64,000 nucleotides of DNA from Adhaeribacter swui (GTDB taxonomy: Bacteria; Bacteroidota; Bacteroidia; Cytophagales; Hymenobacteraceae): assembly GCF_014217805.1 (NCBI RefSeq), contig NZ_CP055156.1, positions 4,160,585 through 4,224,584 on the forward strand, in the 5' to 3' direction. The notes under the pieces are model-generated. The model was not told the DNA's origin. It worked only from the letters and a program-made list of their open reading frames with translations, and did no database searches. The translations under genes were made by a program, and so were the position numbers. The number at the start of each line of letters is the position of its first letter. Positions within the stretch are counted from its first letter, which is position 1. Shown piece by piece: positions 45,895 through 55,621 of this stretch.

Positions 45895-47631
45895 TTATTT
45901 CTCCCCAATGCGGGTAATAGGGTAGCGTAAATGCGACTTTTCGTAGTACGGAGAATGGCGGTAAATAAAGTCGAGTTGGGCTTGCCCGTTTTTAGCAGCT
46001 TCCGGGTTGCTGGCGAGGTAATCCTGCAATTGTTTTTTTAAATTTTGATTTTCCCGGAGCAATTGAGCGGCAATATCTTCAAAAACGTAGCTAGAGAAAT
46101 ATTCTTTTTGTTGTAAAATTTCATCAAAAAAGCCCCAGTTAAAGTAAGAATCGGTAGCCTGGGGTTCCAGGGTTTCCACGAGAAAACGGCTGGCGGGTTG
46201 GTTCGTCAGGATCAGGTAATCGCCAGCGAAGTAGTGCAGCTTTTGTTTTTCGGTACGCACTTGTACTCCCGAATGGAGATAATGTCCTTCGTAGGGCCGG
46301 GAACTGGTTTTATAATCAGCAATGTAATACACTTCGGCGGTAAAGCTGGTATCGCGGCGCAAAGTCCGCATTTTTACGTGGTTTAAACGTAAGCGGTCAA
46401 TTACTTCTTCCCAGGCCTGCGGTACCACATACGCGATGGGCTTGGTTATGGTAGTTTCGGGTCGGAAGGTGTTGTAGTAGTTGATTTTTTTGCTGAAAGG
46501 GGTGTTGCGATCGTAGTATAAACGGCTTAAACCGCTTACTTCGCTGGGTTTGTGTTTGGCTGCGTAGCCCAGAAAAGTAATGGTATCCACAGCGGTAGTA
46601 TCTAGCTGCCAGGAAATAGCAAATTGCTTTTGCAACAATACATCCTGGTCGGCTTTTTTACGGGCAGCGGCAATTTTACCGGCGTCTTGCTGCACAATCC
46701 GGATTAAAATATCTAAAAAAGCGTACTGCGCCTGTACCCGATTTGGGAATGGCTTTAACATGTGGGTTTCGGTGATAAAGCCGATGGTGTTAAACAAAGC
46801 AGTGTAACCAGTAGAGTAACGAGGGGTTTCTAAAAAACCTACTAAACCGGTATCCGGCGATTCGCCTTTACTGTCAACGTAGGGGCTCATGGGCCATTGG
46901 CGTTTTTGCATTTGCCCGTACAACTGCGGTAATAATTGCGTAGTCAGGTAATCGCGTAAAGGAGCTTGCAGTTTATCTTTTTGCGTGGCAATCAAAGTCA
47001 TGGTGTGTTGGTAATCAGCGCCGTTGGAGGTGTGGGTATCCACAAAAACATCGGGTTGCCATTCCCGGAAAAGTACCGTAAAAGATTGTGCATTACGCGA
47101 CGTATTTTTAATGTAATCGCGGTTTAAGTCTAAATTTCGGGCATTACCCCGAAAGCCGTATGATTCTGGACCGTCCTGGTTGGCGCGGCTGTGGCGGTTC
47201 CGGTTTAAAGAGCCGTCAACGTTGTAAATGGGAATAAACAACACAACCACGTCTTTTAAATAAGCTCGCAGTTCTTTTTTTTGCAGGTAATCGCGGGCCA
47301 GCATCATACTGGCATCAATGCCTTCGGGCTCGCCCGGGTGAATGCCATTCTGAATTAATATTATCCGTTTGTTTTTCCGGCGCACCGAAATCGGGTTGAA
47401 ATCTTTATCCAACGACAATACCGCTAAATGCAAGGGTTTACCCGAATCGGTGGACCCGTATTCTTCCATTTTAAATTCATCGTAGGCATTATCCAGTTGT
47501 TGGTAATACCGGATGCACTCGGAATAGGTAGCGGTTTTGGTGCCAAGGCTTTTTTCGTAAGGGGTAAGCCAATTGCCTGCGTTAGAAAGAGGAGTAATTT
47601 GTAATAAAAGGGAAAGTAAAGTTAAAATCAT
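45895..47631 (-). CDS. M14-family zinc carboxypeptidase
   Basis: Start chosen at the ATG at 47631 (MILTLLSLLLQITPLSNAG), an export signal; an earlier start would add an unlike 11-residue extension. The 578-residue protein has the M14 zinc ligands: H and E in IHPGEPEG and the H in DTHTSNGADY, with substrate-binding RNLDLNRDY and catalytic Glu in ITETHML. It trims or cleaves peptides in the periplasm. The C-terminal third (340-578) is a beta-rich region of unknown role. No operon partner. A terminator-like hairpin lies between it and the next upstream gene. Confidence 0.9.
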   Translation of the reverse strand: MILTLLSLLLQITPLSNAGNWLTPYEKSLGTKTATYSECIRYYQQLDNAYDEFKMEEYGSTDSGKPLHLAVLSLDKDFNPISVRRKNKRIILIQNGIHPGEPEGIDASMMLARDYLQKKELRAYLKDVVVLFIPIYNVDGSLNRNRHSRANQDGPESYGFRGNARNLDLNRDYIKNTSRNAQSFTVLFREWQPDVFVDTHTSNGADYQHTMTLIATQKDKLQAPLRDYLTTQLLPQLYGQMQKRQWPMSPYVDSKGESPDTGLVGFLETPRYSTGYTALFNTIGFITETHMLKPFPNRVQAQYAFLDILIRIVQQDAGKIAAARKKADQDVLLQKQFAISWQLDTTAVDTITFLGYAAKHKPSEVSGLSRLYYDRNTPFSKKINYYNTFRPETTITKPIAYVVPQAWEEVIDRLRLNHVKMRTLRRDTSFTAEVYYIADYKTSSRPYEGHYLHSGVQVRTEKQKLHYFAGDYLILTNQPASRFLVETLEPQATDSYFNWGFFDEILQQKEYFSSYVFEDIAAQLLRENQNLKKQLQDYLASNPEAAKNGQAQLDFIYRHSPYYEKSHLRYPITRIGEK

Positions 47632-47775
47632 GCTGCTATAAAATCCATCCAGATTGGTATGCAATGTTACGGATAATCAGCGGGGAAAAGAAAAAGTTAC
47701 TGCTTCAGATTTGGCCCGAATAGTAAGCAGTGGGTAAAATGCAAAAATTTAAAAAATTAGCCTTATTTATAAAGT

Positions 47776-47809
47776 AAAAATGCACCGACTCTGGGGGCCG
47801 GTGCATTTG
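47776..47809 (-). terminator. Hairpin after the 344-residue gene
   Basis: TGCACCG (47781-47787) and CGGTGCA (47799-47805) with an 11-base loop, flanked on the minus strand by a T-run. It lies just past the stop at 47837 of the gene transcribed leftward. Confidence 0.7.
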
Positions 47810-47836
47810 GTATATGGAGTAGGAGATAATAAAAAC

Positions 47837-48871
47837 TTAAGCGGCAGCGCCCATTTGCAGATGGCCACTTCCGGGGAAAAGCGGCGCCACTTTAGCGTGC
47901 AGCCGGTCTTGTACAAAGCTGTGTTGCAAGTGCGCCGGTAAGGTAGCCACTATTTCCTGGTACTTCTCAATACCTATGGCCTGGGCTACGTAGCTTTCGT
48001 GCACCGCGTTTAAATAACTCACAATATTCAGCAGCGATTCGTGGAATAATTTAAAATCAATATCGGCTTCCACAAACCGGTCGATTTCTTTGTTGCTCGA
48101 CGAAATACGCAACCGACTGAGCAAATCAAATATAGTGGTATACCCCAAACGCCAGGTAATCTGGTCCCAATGCGGAGCGCCCCACTTATCCAGTACTAAA
48201 CCGGTTTTGGAACTGCGGATAGCCGTACTAGGGTTACTCTGCACTTGTTGCCGCGTAGTTATGGCCTTTAATTTACGGGTGGTACGTAAAAACTGACCAA
48301 TCTGGGCCTGCACCTCAATGCCTTTTTCGGGAATGTGCAAGCTAGGTTTAGAACCGGCCAGAGGCAAACGATGCACGCTGAAATCGTAATACGGACCGGC
48401 GGCATAATAACCAATGGCTCTGGGGTAAGCGTTTTTCACCACCAAACGACCCGCTTCGCGCCGCAGCACCGTAGCATTGTTGGTTTTTACATCCAGGGTA
48501 TACAAAAAAGCCTGCAAGCCTGCAAATACGGTATAATACGCCTGCGGAAATGTCCAGTGCAAAGCATTCCGGAGGTAATCGTCGTTGCCTAGTTCAGCCG
48601 TAGCGCGCAAGGCATATTCGGTGCTCCAGCAACTATGCAGGAGTTTGGTAATTGCAACTAAGTCCTTTTCGGTGAGCTTGGCGCGGTGCTCCCGGAAGAA
48701 ACTTAAATGCTGTAAACCAAAGGCATCATCGGTATGCTGGATGTGGTAGTTAATAGCAAAAAAATAATTCAGAAAAACCTGGGCTGGGATGGATTTGCGC
48801 CATACTTCATCGGGCCTTTTGGGCTCTTCCGAAAATAAAGGAATTACGTTTTCGTCCGTTAGCTTTTTCAT
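47837..48871 (-). CDS. Hypothetical 344-residue protein
   Basis: A soluble protein with no signal peptide, membrane helix, cysteine cluster or nucleotide-binding motif that I can recognise. It is mostly helical in its first 140 residues (CWSTEYALRATAELGNDDYL) with a basic middle (RTTRKLKAITTRQQ) and a helical end (LLNIVSYLNAVHESYVAQAI). It stands alone between a terminator and a 790-base gap. Its length and good codon quality argue for a real gene, but no function should be assigned. Confidence 0.65.
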   Translation of the reverse strand: MKKLTDENVIPLFSEEPKRPDEVWRKSIPAQVFLNYFFAINYHIQHTDDAFGLQHLSFFREHRAKLTEKDLVAITKLLHSCWSTEYALRATAELGNDDYLRNALHWTFPQAYYTVFAGLQAFLYTLDVKTNNATVLRREAGRLVVKNAYPRAIGYYAAGPYYDFSVHRLPLAGSKPSLHIPEKGIEVQAQIGQFLRTTRKLKAITTRQQVQSNPSTAIRSSKTGLVLDKWGAPHWDQITWRLGYTTIFDLLSRLRISSSNKEIDRFVEADIDFKLFHESLLNIVSYLNAVHESYVAQAIGIEKYQEIVATLPAHLQHSFVQDRLHAKVAPLFPGSGHLQMGAAA

Positions 48872-49661
48872 AATTTACTAACAAAAAGTACATCCGGTTT
48901 AGTTGCAAAAAGTGTTAAATTTTGCTGCTTTTTTTAAAATTTAATTATCTGAATATCAATTAATTATTATTGTTGTAATTGCTCGTATAAAAATTTTTTT
49001 ATTTATAATGATGATAAATAATTTAGTAGTAAATTAAATGTTTTGCTAAATTATTTAGTTGTATTTTAGACTTGATTTTGCAATCTACTTGGCTGGTAAG
49101 TAGCGAAGGTTTATTAGTGTTGAACAACGTTCCGGAGGGTTGGTTATAACTGGAAATTTAATGAGCTAGCCTTTTTAATTGCAGTGGAAGAACAAGGTGC
49201 CGGGCAATTTTTAAAAAATTTGATTTTCGGATTTAATCTTGAATACAGCGACCCCTTTTTTAATTACCTTAAGGGCATTAGCGTCCTTTGATTATTTAAT
49301 ACATTTTCTGGCCAGCTATTTTTAAAATTTTAAAATATGGCAGAACCGGCTTTTCGGGATAGCAAAGTAAAAGTATGAGTAACTATTCCTGTTTCGTGAA
49401 AATGTGACTTATAGCTTTAGTTTTAAGATTCTGCAAAAAGTAAATTTTAAAAATTTACTTTCTTACATAACAGAAGTGCGAGAGAATCGAGTTAAAAATG
49501 GGTGGCATTTTAAATAGCGCTGCTGAATGCCGTTAAAGGTTGTGTCTTCACCTCCTGTACCGGTTTTTTCGCCAAAATACTTTGGGTAAAACTTAAAGAA
49601 GCTGGTAAATGATGTTATTTGCCGATAATTTACCACGTCTGAATTATAAAAAATAACCCGC
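48872..49661. other. 790-base intergenic region without a gene
   Basis: AT-rich DNA between divergent genes. It contains a perfect 21-base palindrome AGTAAATTTT-A-AAAATTTACT near 49439-49459 and several TTTTTAAAATTTT tracts. A 68-residue minus-strand frame at 49463-49669 has no recognisable features and is not accepted. Confidence 0.5.
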
Positions 49662-50117
49662 ATGAACATTCACGAAAAATTAGCAGAACTGGGTTTGCAG
49701 TTGCCGGAGCCGCCTAAGCCTGGGGGCAACTATGTTTCGGTAAATATCCGGGGGGAAATTGCTTACCTGGCCATTCAGTTTCCGTTTAAAAACGGCGAAG
49801 TGCTTTACCGGGGCAAACTGGGCAGCGAAATTTCGACGGAAGAAGGGTATAAAGCCATGCAGCTTTGCGCATTAAATGTGTTGGCTCAGATAAACCAATA
49901 TATCGGGTTTGATAAGGTTTTAGGTTTAAACCATTTTGATGCTTATTACCAGGCCGAAACAGATTTTGACCAGGCTCCCGCGGTAGTAAATGGCGCTTCG
50001 GATTTATTTGTGCAGGTGCTGGGCGATAAAGGCACACATAGCCGGGCGATTTTTGGCGTAGCTAAATTGTCGCGGAATTTTTGTGTGGGTTTAACGGCAA
50101 CGTTTACCGTAATTTAA
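49662..50117 (+). CDS. RidA family protein
   Basis: A 151-residue YjgF/YER057c/UK114-family protein. The conserved Arg sits in GTHSRAIFGVAKL, and the strand-rich NIRGEIAYLAIQFPF and ending GLTATFTVI fit the fold. The canonical RidA (deaminates reactive enamines) is about 125-130 residues; this longer form with a divergent N-terminus belongs to a subgroup of uncertain substrate. It is monocistronic, with a terminator 39 bases on. Confidence 0.9.
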   Translation: MNIHEKLAELGLQLPEPPKPGGNYVSVNIRGEIAYLAIQFPFKNGEVLYRGKLGSEISTEEGYKAMQLCALNVLAQINQYIGFDKVLGLNHFDAYYQAETDFDQAPAVVNGASDLFVQVLGDKGTHSRAIFGVAKLSRNFCVGLTATFTVI

Positions 50118-50156
50118 AACTTACTGGAGTAACGCTTTTCCTAATAAAATGAGAAA

Positions 50157-50182
50157 ACCCCGGCTGGTGATTGCCGGGGTGA
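50157..50182 (+). terminator. Terminator between the RidA gene and the convergent hydrolase gene
   Basis: GC-rich stem ACCCCGGC (50157-50164) and GCCGGGGT (50173-50180) with loop TGGTGATT, followed on the right by GAAATTTT and on the left by an A-run, so it can serve both convergent genes. Confidence 0.85.
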
Positions 50183-50256
50183 AATTTTAAAAATTAACAA
50201 TTTTTTAAATTTTCTTTTTATCCAACTACCTGAAATTTGGCTGTTAAATTCAAGTT

Positions 50257-51948
50257 TCAAAGGTGGCGCGTGAAGGTAAGGTTTGTTACTCCGTTACGGT
50301 TAAAGGAAAAACCGGTAATGTTGCCTGCCGTGTCTGATTGAAAAATAAAGCAATTATTCCCAATTAAATCAGCCAGAAACTGGTTACCTTCCAGTGGTTG
50401 AAAAGGCACGTGGATGATCCCGTAAATTTTAAGTCCTAATTTGCCTTTTTTTACTGTTAAGCGGTACGTTTTATTTAGCTCGGGAGAATAATAGCGGCTA
50501 GCGTATTTTTTTAAATTTTCTGGATTTAAGGTAATTAGTTTTACTTTTTGCAGAAACACTTCGTTCTCCCGCAGGTTTTTCAATACCATACCGGCTACTT
50601 CGCCCGCATCGGTTTTCCGGAAATAAATAGCGTATTCCAGCAAACCGTCGTTTTGGAACTGACCAGGCGCAGTTTGCACCAAAGGCGCCTGGTAGCCCTG
50701 GAGCGAAGTGGCGGCAAATAGTTTGCCTTGCTTTTCTGTGATAAGGCTTAAATCCGAGTGATTTTCCGGATTTAAATAATAGCCGGTAAGCCGGGATAAG
50801 TTTTCTGTTTTGTTAATTTCTGCTGGTTTATTTTCGGTTACTTTACCCTGAATAATGCGAGCGCCTAGGTTTAGAAGTTTGGGAGTTAGACTATATTGAT
50901 CTTCAGTGTTGGCCAGGCAGATTAAAGTTAAACGCTGGTCCGGGAAGCGCACCATTTCGGCCTTATAACCGGGGTCGGCGCCGCTGTGGCTGGTTGCCTG
51001 ATATCCCTGGTACGTGCCTACTTCTAACCCAAAACCATAAGGATTGGGGGTGCCGTTGTTTAAGGTATCGGGGGTTAAAAGTTGCTTGATTAAAGCCGGG
51101 TTGCCTTTCCCGAGTTGGTTGTGGTATAAGTTGGCGTCCCACTTCGTCAGGTCCGATAAGGTAGTAAACAAACCGCTCGATCCTACGGTGTTGCCTTTAA
51201 AATGCTGGGGCCGGTATGTAACTTTTCCATCTTTATAATTCACTCCGTAGCCCGTAGCCAACTGCGGAACAGAATTTTTAAAATTTCCGGCAAACTGCGT
51301 GTACGTCATGCCGAGTGGCCGGAAAATGGCGGCTTGGGTATATTGGGCAAAGCTTTTTTTGCTGACTTGGGCTACAATTTCGGCTAGCAACACGTAACCG
51401 CTGTTCAGGTATTCGTAGCGGGTGCCGGGCTTAAAGTTTAAGCTTTTTTGCTGAGCCATAGCCGCTATTACTTCTTGATTTGTATAATGCTTTTCGCCTT
51501 TAAAAGTGAGTCCGATTAAAGTAAACCCGTCGTGCAAACCGCTGGTATGATGGATTAAATGCCGGATGCGCACGGTATCGCCTAAGTCCGGGAGTTGCGG
51601 TAAATATTTCCGGATATCATCGTTTAAACTCAGCTTGCCTTCTTCGGCTAATAAGGCAACGCTTAGGGCAGTAAATTGCTTGGCCATAGAGGCTACCCAA
51701 AAAGTATGATCGGGCGTAAGTTTTTCCTGATGTGCCACGTGAGCCATGCCATAGGCTTGCTGATAAATGACTTGCCCATATTTGATTATGGCGATGGCCG
51801 CACCAGGCGTTTTAGAATTGTTCCAGGTACGAAATAGATGGTTAATGTGCAAAACAATGGGCTCTGGTAAGCCTTGGGCCTTTACCCGGATGGGTGAAAT
51901 AACAACGAGGAGGAGTAAGGAAAAGACGAATAATTGTTGAGGTTTCAT
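50257..51948 (-). CDS. Serine hydrolase, beta-lactamase/DD-peptidase family
   Basis: Start chosen at the ATG at 51948 (MKPQQLFVFSLLLLVV), an export signal. The 563-residue protein has the class C-like motifs SMAK (nucleophile Ser in WVASMAKQFT), YLNSGY (YxN) and SHSGADPGY as the HxG-type third motif. These proteins are DD-peptidases or esterases rather than true beta-lactamases. Residues 360-563 form a lipocalin-like C-terminal region often seen in this family. It is monocistronic; the convergent terminator lies downstream. Confidence 0.88.
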   Translation of the reverse strand: MKPQQLFVFSLLLLVVISPIRVKAQGLPEPIVLHINHLFRTWNNSKTPGAAIAIIKYGQVIYQQAYGMAHVAHQEKLTPDHTFWVASMAKQFTALSVALLAEEGKLSLNDDIRKYLPQLPDLGDTVRIRHLIHHTSGLHDGFTLIGLTFKGEKHYTNQEVIAAMAQQKSLNFKPGTRYEYLNSGYVLLAEIVAQVSKKSFAQYTQAAIFRPLGMTYTQFAGNFKNSVPQLATGYGVNYKDGKVTYRPQHFKGNTVGSSGLFTTLSDLTKWDANLYHNQLGKGNPALIKQLLTPDTLNNGTPNPYGFGLEVGTYQGYQATSHSGADPGYKAEMVRFPDQRLTLICLANTEDQYSLTPKLLNLGARIIQGKVTENKPAEINKTENLSRLTGYYLNPENHSDLSLITEKQGKLFAATSLQGYQAPLVQTAPGQFQNDGLLEYAIYFRKTDAGEVAGMVLKNLRENEVFLQKVKLITLNPENLKKYASRYYSPELNKTYRLTVKKGKLGLKIYGIIHVPFQPLEGNQFLADLIGNNCFIFQSDTAGNITGFSFNRNGVTNLTFTRHL

Positions 51949-52062
51949 GGTGCTGATTAGTCTGAAATGCCGGGGCAAATCTAAAGGCACCAAAGGCCCG
52001 GTAGCGTCTAAAAAGCCGGTTTTGTTACCGAAACACCCAAAATAAAGCGACGAATTGCTGAT

Positions 52063-52941
52063 TTAACGTTTCAGCCACCGCCGAAACGCCGGGGCTTTGT
52101 CGCGGCTAATGCTTAAGGTAGCGGGTAGTTGCGGTTTGGGTTGAAGATGCACAGTAAGTTTACCGTGCGTTTCGGTGGTAATACTGCGAATTAATTCCGG
52201 GGTGATAATACACTTACGGTTGGCCCGGAAAAATCTACTGTCGGGTAGTTGTTCCGCGAGGCGGTCCAGGGATAAATCCAGCAAGTAGGTTTTGTTGTCG
52301 TGGGTAAGTACATACGTTTCTTTCGCTTCGGAGTAAAGGCAGGTTATATCGGGGTAAGGTACCAGAATTTCTTTGCGGCCTACTTTTACCAGTAGCTGTT
52401 CGCGGGCTGATGTAAAAAAGTCTTCGGCCTTTAATTCTTCCTTTATTTGTTCTACCTTAATCTCCAGGCTTTGCTCCAGGTTTGCTTTTTCGGCTACGCT
52501 GGTTACGTACGAATCGTAAAAATACAAAGCCGCGTAAATGCCATTAATAAACAAAATAAAAATAAGGGCAATTACCACGTCCAGGCTCCAGTAATGGTTA
52601 ATCTGGTAAGGCCGGATAAACGCGTAATCCAGGAAAACCAGAATACTAAGAGCCATAATTCCGCCGATAGCGGTAACCAGAGTTTGCACCAACAACCGTT
52701 TTATTAATTGCTGCGGCCAGGGCAGTACTTTGTCGAGGGTGGTGATTAGATAAAAAACTACCTGCCAGACCAGGAAAATCTTAAGGGCATCGCTGAAGAT
52801 TTCGTAAATAAACCAGCCGTTAAATTCTACATGATCGTAGGTGAGGTAATAAGCAAAACCCGTTATAGCCGGAATACCAATTATTTTTACCCAGGTATCG
52901 CGGTATACGGGCCGGGGCCGACCAACTGTAGTATCAGGCAT
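52063..52941 (-). CDS. Membrane-bound LytTR transcriptional regulator
   Basis: A 292-residue protein with four helices (about 16-35, 49-68, 85-107, 122-143), a coiled coil (about 152-178), then a LytTR DNA-binding domain (183-292) with the usual YSEAKETYVLT, LDLSLDRLAEQLP, FFRANRKCIITPEL blocks. LytTR proteins with an N-terminal membrane region replace a kinase plus receiver pair: they probably sense the membrane directly. No target promoter is assigned. It is divergent from a region with an IS1-like fragment. Confidence 0.92.
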   Translation of the reverse strand: MPDTTVGRPRPVYRDTWVKIIGIPAITGFAYYLTYDHVEFNGWFIYEIFSDALKIFLVWQVVFYLITTLDKVLPWPQQLIKRLLVQTLVTAIGGIMALSILVFLDYAFIRPYQINHYWSLDVVIALIFILFINGIYAALYFYDSYVTSVAEKANLEQSLEIKVEQIKEELKAEDFFTSAREQLLVKVGRKEILVPYPDITCLYSEAKETYVLTHDNKTYLLDLSLDRLAEQLPDSRFFRANRKCIITPELIRSITTETHGKLTVHLQPKPQLPATLSISRDKAPAFRRWLKR

Positions 52942-53282
52942 TTCCGTTATAATTAGTACTGCAATTTAACCGGTTTTGCTAATTTTTAAAAAATACAGAT
53001 AATCAATCGGGTAAAAGAGTGGCATTCATTTTTTTGTTTTTCGCCGGACTACTTCACCCGCTGAACAACGGGATAGTTTAGCGTCTTTCCATAAATCGGG
53101 CTCATGCTACTTGGTATAAAGGGATATTTTATTTATTATGTTAAATAATTTTTGATTAAAACAACAACCCGTATTTCCCTTTCATGCGTTTGCCCTCAAA
53201 ACTCCACACTTCCTTAATCAGTACGGATTTATAAAGTTGGGCGATTGTTTGCATCCACATGCCATTTCCCGGCCGGCATAAG
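52942..53282. other. Intergenic region, no gene accepted
   Basis: A 340-base region between the LytTR gene and the IS1-like fragment. A minus-strand frame at about 53147-53240 reads WMQTIAQLYKSVLIKEVWSF but is short and unplaced. It may be degenerate mobile DNA. Confidence 0.35.
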
Positions 53283-53534
53283 TTATCCAGCATACATTTT
53301 TGGCTGATTCCATGTAATGACTTCAATATCCCGGATGCTACTATTCTGCTCCAAAAGCCGAAATAGTAACAGTTTTAGGGCTAAGTTCGCTCCTTTATAA
53401 CAATAACTTGCCCGACACTGCTCCTGGCAATTCCGGCAGCGTTGGTTCTGGGAACCGTTCTTTTTCTTTCCGTTTTTAACTACCTTGCTGCTCTGACAGT
53501 AAGGACAGTTTAGCTTGAGGAGACTCTCGCGCAT
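53283..53534 (-). pseudogene. Truncated IS1-family InsA-like transposase fragment
   Basis: An 83-residue frame with an N-terminal zinc ribbon (CPYCQSSKVVKNGKKKNGSQ, then RCRNC) and a later helical HTH-like part (FRLLEQNSSIRDIEVITW), the plan of IS1 InsA. The second half needed for a full InsA and any InsB transposase (DDE) are missing, and the frame ends abruptly. It is the remains of an IS1-family insertion or a domesticated zinc-ribbon protein; the first is more likely. Confidence 0.6.
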
Positions 53535-53629
53535 TCCATCTCATTAAGCTTTTTACTGCCTTTATTTATTTTATCATACTTTTTTATCCTCTACCAAATT
53601 TCGACATAACCTGTTTACCTTCATTTACA

Positions 53630-55141
53630 ATGCGGCGATTGCTTTTTTTAATTTTTTTAATTTTCAGCTTTAAGGTAATGGGTTGGGCACAGGATATGGC
53701 TAATAAAAGTTATCCATACGAACCGGCCCAGCATGCGTCGGCCGAGGTGCCGCCCGGTGAAGTACTGTCTTTTGAATTTAACCAATCGAAACTGTACCCG
53801 GGCACCAGCCGCACCTACTGGGTTTACATTCCCAAGGCCTATACTCCGGAAAAGCCGGCCTGTTTATTTGTTTGTCTGGATGGGGTTTTGTTTAACGCGC
53901 CCACCGTATTTGATTATTTAATCAGCAAAAAAGAAATGCCCGTAACTATTGGGGTTTTTATTCAAGCGGGCACGATTAAAGCCAAAGATGGTACGGTTAT
54001 CCGGTACAATCGTACCAACGAGTTTGATAACATGAACGACCGTTTTGCCCGGTTTATAGAAGAAGAAATTTTGCCGGATGTACAAAAACAAAAAGCTTCG
54101 GATGGGCGGCCAATCCGAATTTCAGCAGTGGCAAACGACCGGGCTATTGCGGGCGCCAGCAGCGGGGCCATTTGTGCATTTACTGCCGCCTGGCAACGGC
54201 CAGATTTATATAGCCGGGTTTTTAGCGCCATTGGTACGTACATTGGCATGCGCGGCGGCGACCAATATCCGATTTTGGCCCGGAAAACCGAGCCTAAACC
54301 TTTGCGCGTATATTTGCAGGATAATAAAAACGATACCTGGAATCCGTTGTTTGGCAACTGGTACCATTCGAACTTAAACATGGAAGCTGCCTTAAATTTT
54401 GCCGGTTACGAGGTAACCCATACCTGGCAGGAGGGAGGCCACGAAACCAAACAGGCTACCGCTATTTTCGCCGATGCCATGCGCTGGTTATGGAAAGCCT
54501 GGCCCACTCCCGTAAAAAGTGGCTGGTCCGCGAATAACATGCTCCAAACCATCCTGGACTCCACCCAAACGTGGCAAGAGAGTACGTTAAATAAGCCTAT
54601 ATCCAAAGACCCCAACAACGTAATTGCGTTGCCCAACGGAACACGTTATACTTTGGAAAAAGGAAAAATAAATTACCGTACCAAAAATAAAACGAGAGTA
54701 GTGGATCAAGACCAAAATTTAGGCAATGCCATTGCTATTTCACCGGATAAAAAACAATTGATTGCCAGTATCAAACATTCGAGCTGGTTGTATAACTATA
54801 CCGTAGAGCCCAACGGAACCTTAGCTAATAAACAAAAGCTGTATTGGTTACACAATCCGGGCAACGAAGATAATCGGGAAATAAGCAGTATGGCCTTTGA
54901 TGAGCTTGGTAATTTGTACGTGGCTACCGAGTTAGGCATCCAGGTTTGTGACCAGAATGGCCGGGTACGGGCTATTTTGCCTTTGCCCAGTGGCCAGCCA
55001 ATTGCACTGTGGTTCGATCAGGAAACGCCCGATTTCTTGTTTGTAAAAACTACCGATAAAGTATACCGTCGCCAATTAAAAGTGAAAGGCGTACACTCTA
55101 CGCAGGAAGCTGTTATTCCTAAATCGCAAGGAGCCGGCTAA
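53630..55141 (+). CDS. Esterase fused to SMP-30-like beta-propeller
   Basis: A 503-residue exported enzyme. Signal peptide (MRRLLFLIFLIFSFKVMGWAQ), then an alpha/beta hydrolase of the ferulate-esterase/Esterase D type (residues 35-290) with nucleophile Ser in AGASSGAICA and catalytic His in EGGHETKQA. A C-terminal domain (330-490) has the FDELGNLYVATELGIQV block typical of the SMP-30/gluconolactonase propeller. The fusion suggests that the enzyme acts on a carbohydrate-linked ester in the periplasm. It is monocistronic. Confidence 0.82.
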   Translation: MRRLLFLIFLIFSFKVMGWAQDMANKSYPYEPAQHASAEVPPGEVLSFEFNQSKLYPGTSRTYWVYIPKAYTPEKPACLFVCLDGVLFNAPTVFDYLISKKEMPVTIGVFIQAGTIKAKDGTVIRYNRTNEFDNMNDRFARFIEEEILPDVQKQKASDGRPIRISAVANDRAIAGASSGAICAFTAAWQRPDLYSRVFSAIGTYIGMRGGDQYPILARKTEPKPLRVYLQDNKNDTWNPLFGNWYHSNLNMEAALNFAGYEVTHTWQEGGHETKQATAIFADAMRWLWKAWPTPVKSGWSANNMLQTILDSTQTWQESTLNKPISKDPNNVIALPNGTRYTLEKGKINYRTKNKTRVVDQDQNLGNAIAISPDKKQLIASIKHSSWLYNYTVEPNGTLANKQKLYWLHNPGNEDNREISSMAFDELGNLYVATELGIQVCDQNGRVRAILPLPSGQPIALWFDQETPDFLFVKTTDKVYRRQLKVKGVHSTQEAVIPKSQGAG

Positions 55142-55216
55142 TAGGAGCAATTTTTTAAAAATTTGCTTCGCTCTTAATCAACCAACATAATATAATCCCG
55201 GAAGCAAGTTAAGTAT

Positions 55217-55621
55217 TTACTCTACCCACATTTTGCGCGCTACGCCCATGCCTACTAAGTTGCCTTTACCGCCGGCGCGTAGCAAAACAGCTACATTTTG
55301 CCCGATTTGCAGTTCGCTTAGGCTTATGGTGCTGCCGTTCAAGTCTGTAATCTGGCTGGTGGGCAATACCAGTACAAAAGCCCGGTTATAGCGGGTATTC
55401 TGCGAAACGATGCCTTCTACCTCCAGCATAACCTGGCCTTGGCTGTAATGCCGGTTAATAATGCTTCCCCGGATATCTACGCGCTCGGGCGGTAAATTCC
55501 TGCGATCGGTGTTGGATGTGTTGTTGCTACTTGCAGTAGAACCAGTTTTGCAGGCGGTACTGCTTACCATTAACAACAAGCAAATAGCCCACAGGCTTAA
55601 CCGTATCTTGTTTATTTTCAT
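55217..55621 (-). CDS. Putative lipoprotein
   Basis: A 134-residue protein with signal sequence MKINKIRLSLWAICLLLMVS and lipobox SSTAC, so it should be lipid-anchored at C24. A low-complexity Ser/Asn/Thr linker (GSTASSNNTSNTD) precedes a beta-rich domain (VDIRGSIINRHY, VMLEVEGIVSQN). No enzyme family is recognised. It converges with the esterase gene, with a 75-base gap. Confidence 0.75.
   Translation of the reverse strand: MKINKIRLSLWAICLLLMVSSTACKTGSTASSNNTSNTDRRNLPPERVDIRGSIINRHYSQGQVMLEVEGIVSQNTRYNRAFVLVLPTSQITDLNGSTISLSELQIGQNVAVLLRAGGKGNLVGMGVARKMWVE

Noticed and set aside
49463-49669. 68-residue minus-strand frame as a gene
   Set aside because: No recognisable composition or motif, ATG overlaps the RidA gene start, and it sits in a region with no terminator or promoter for it.
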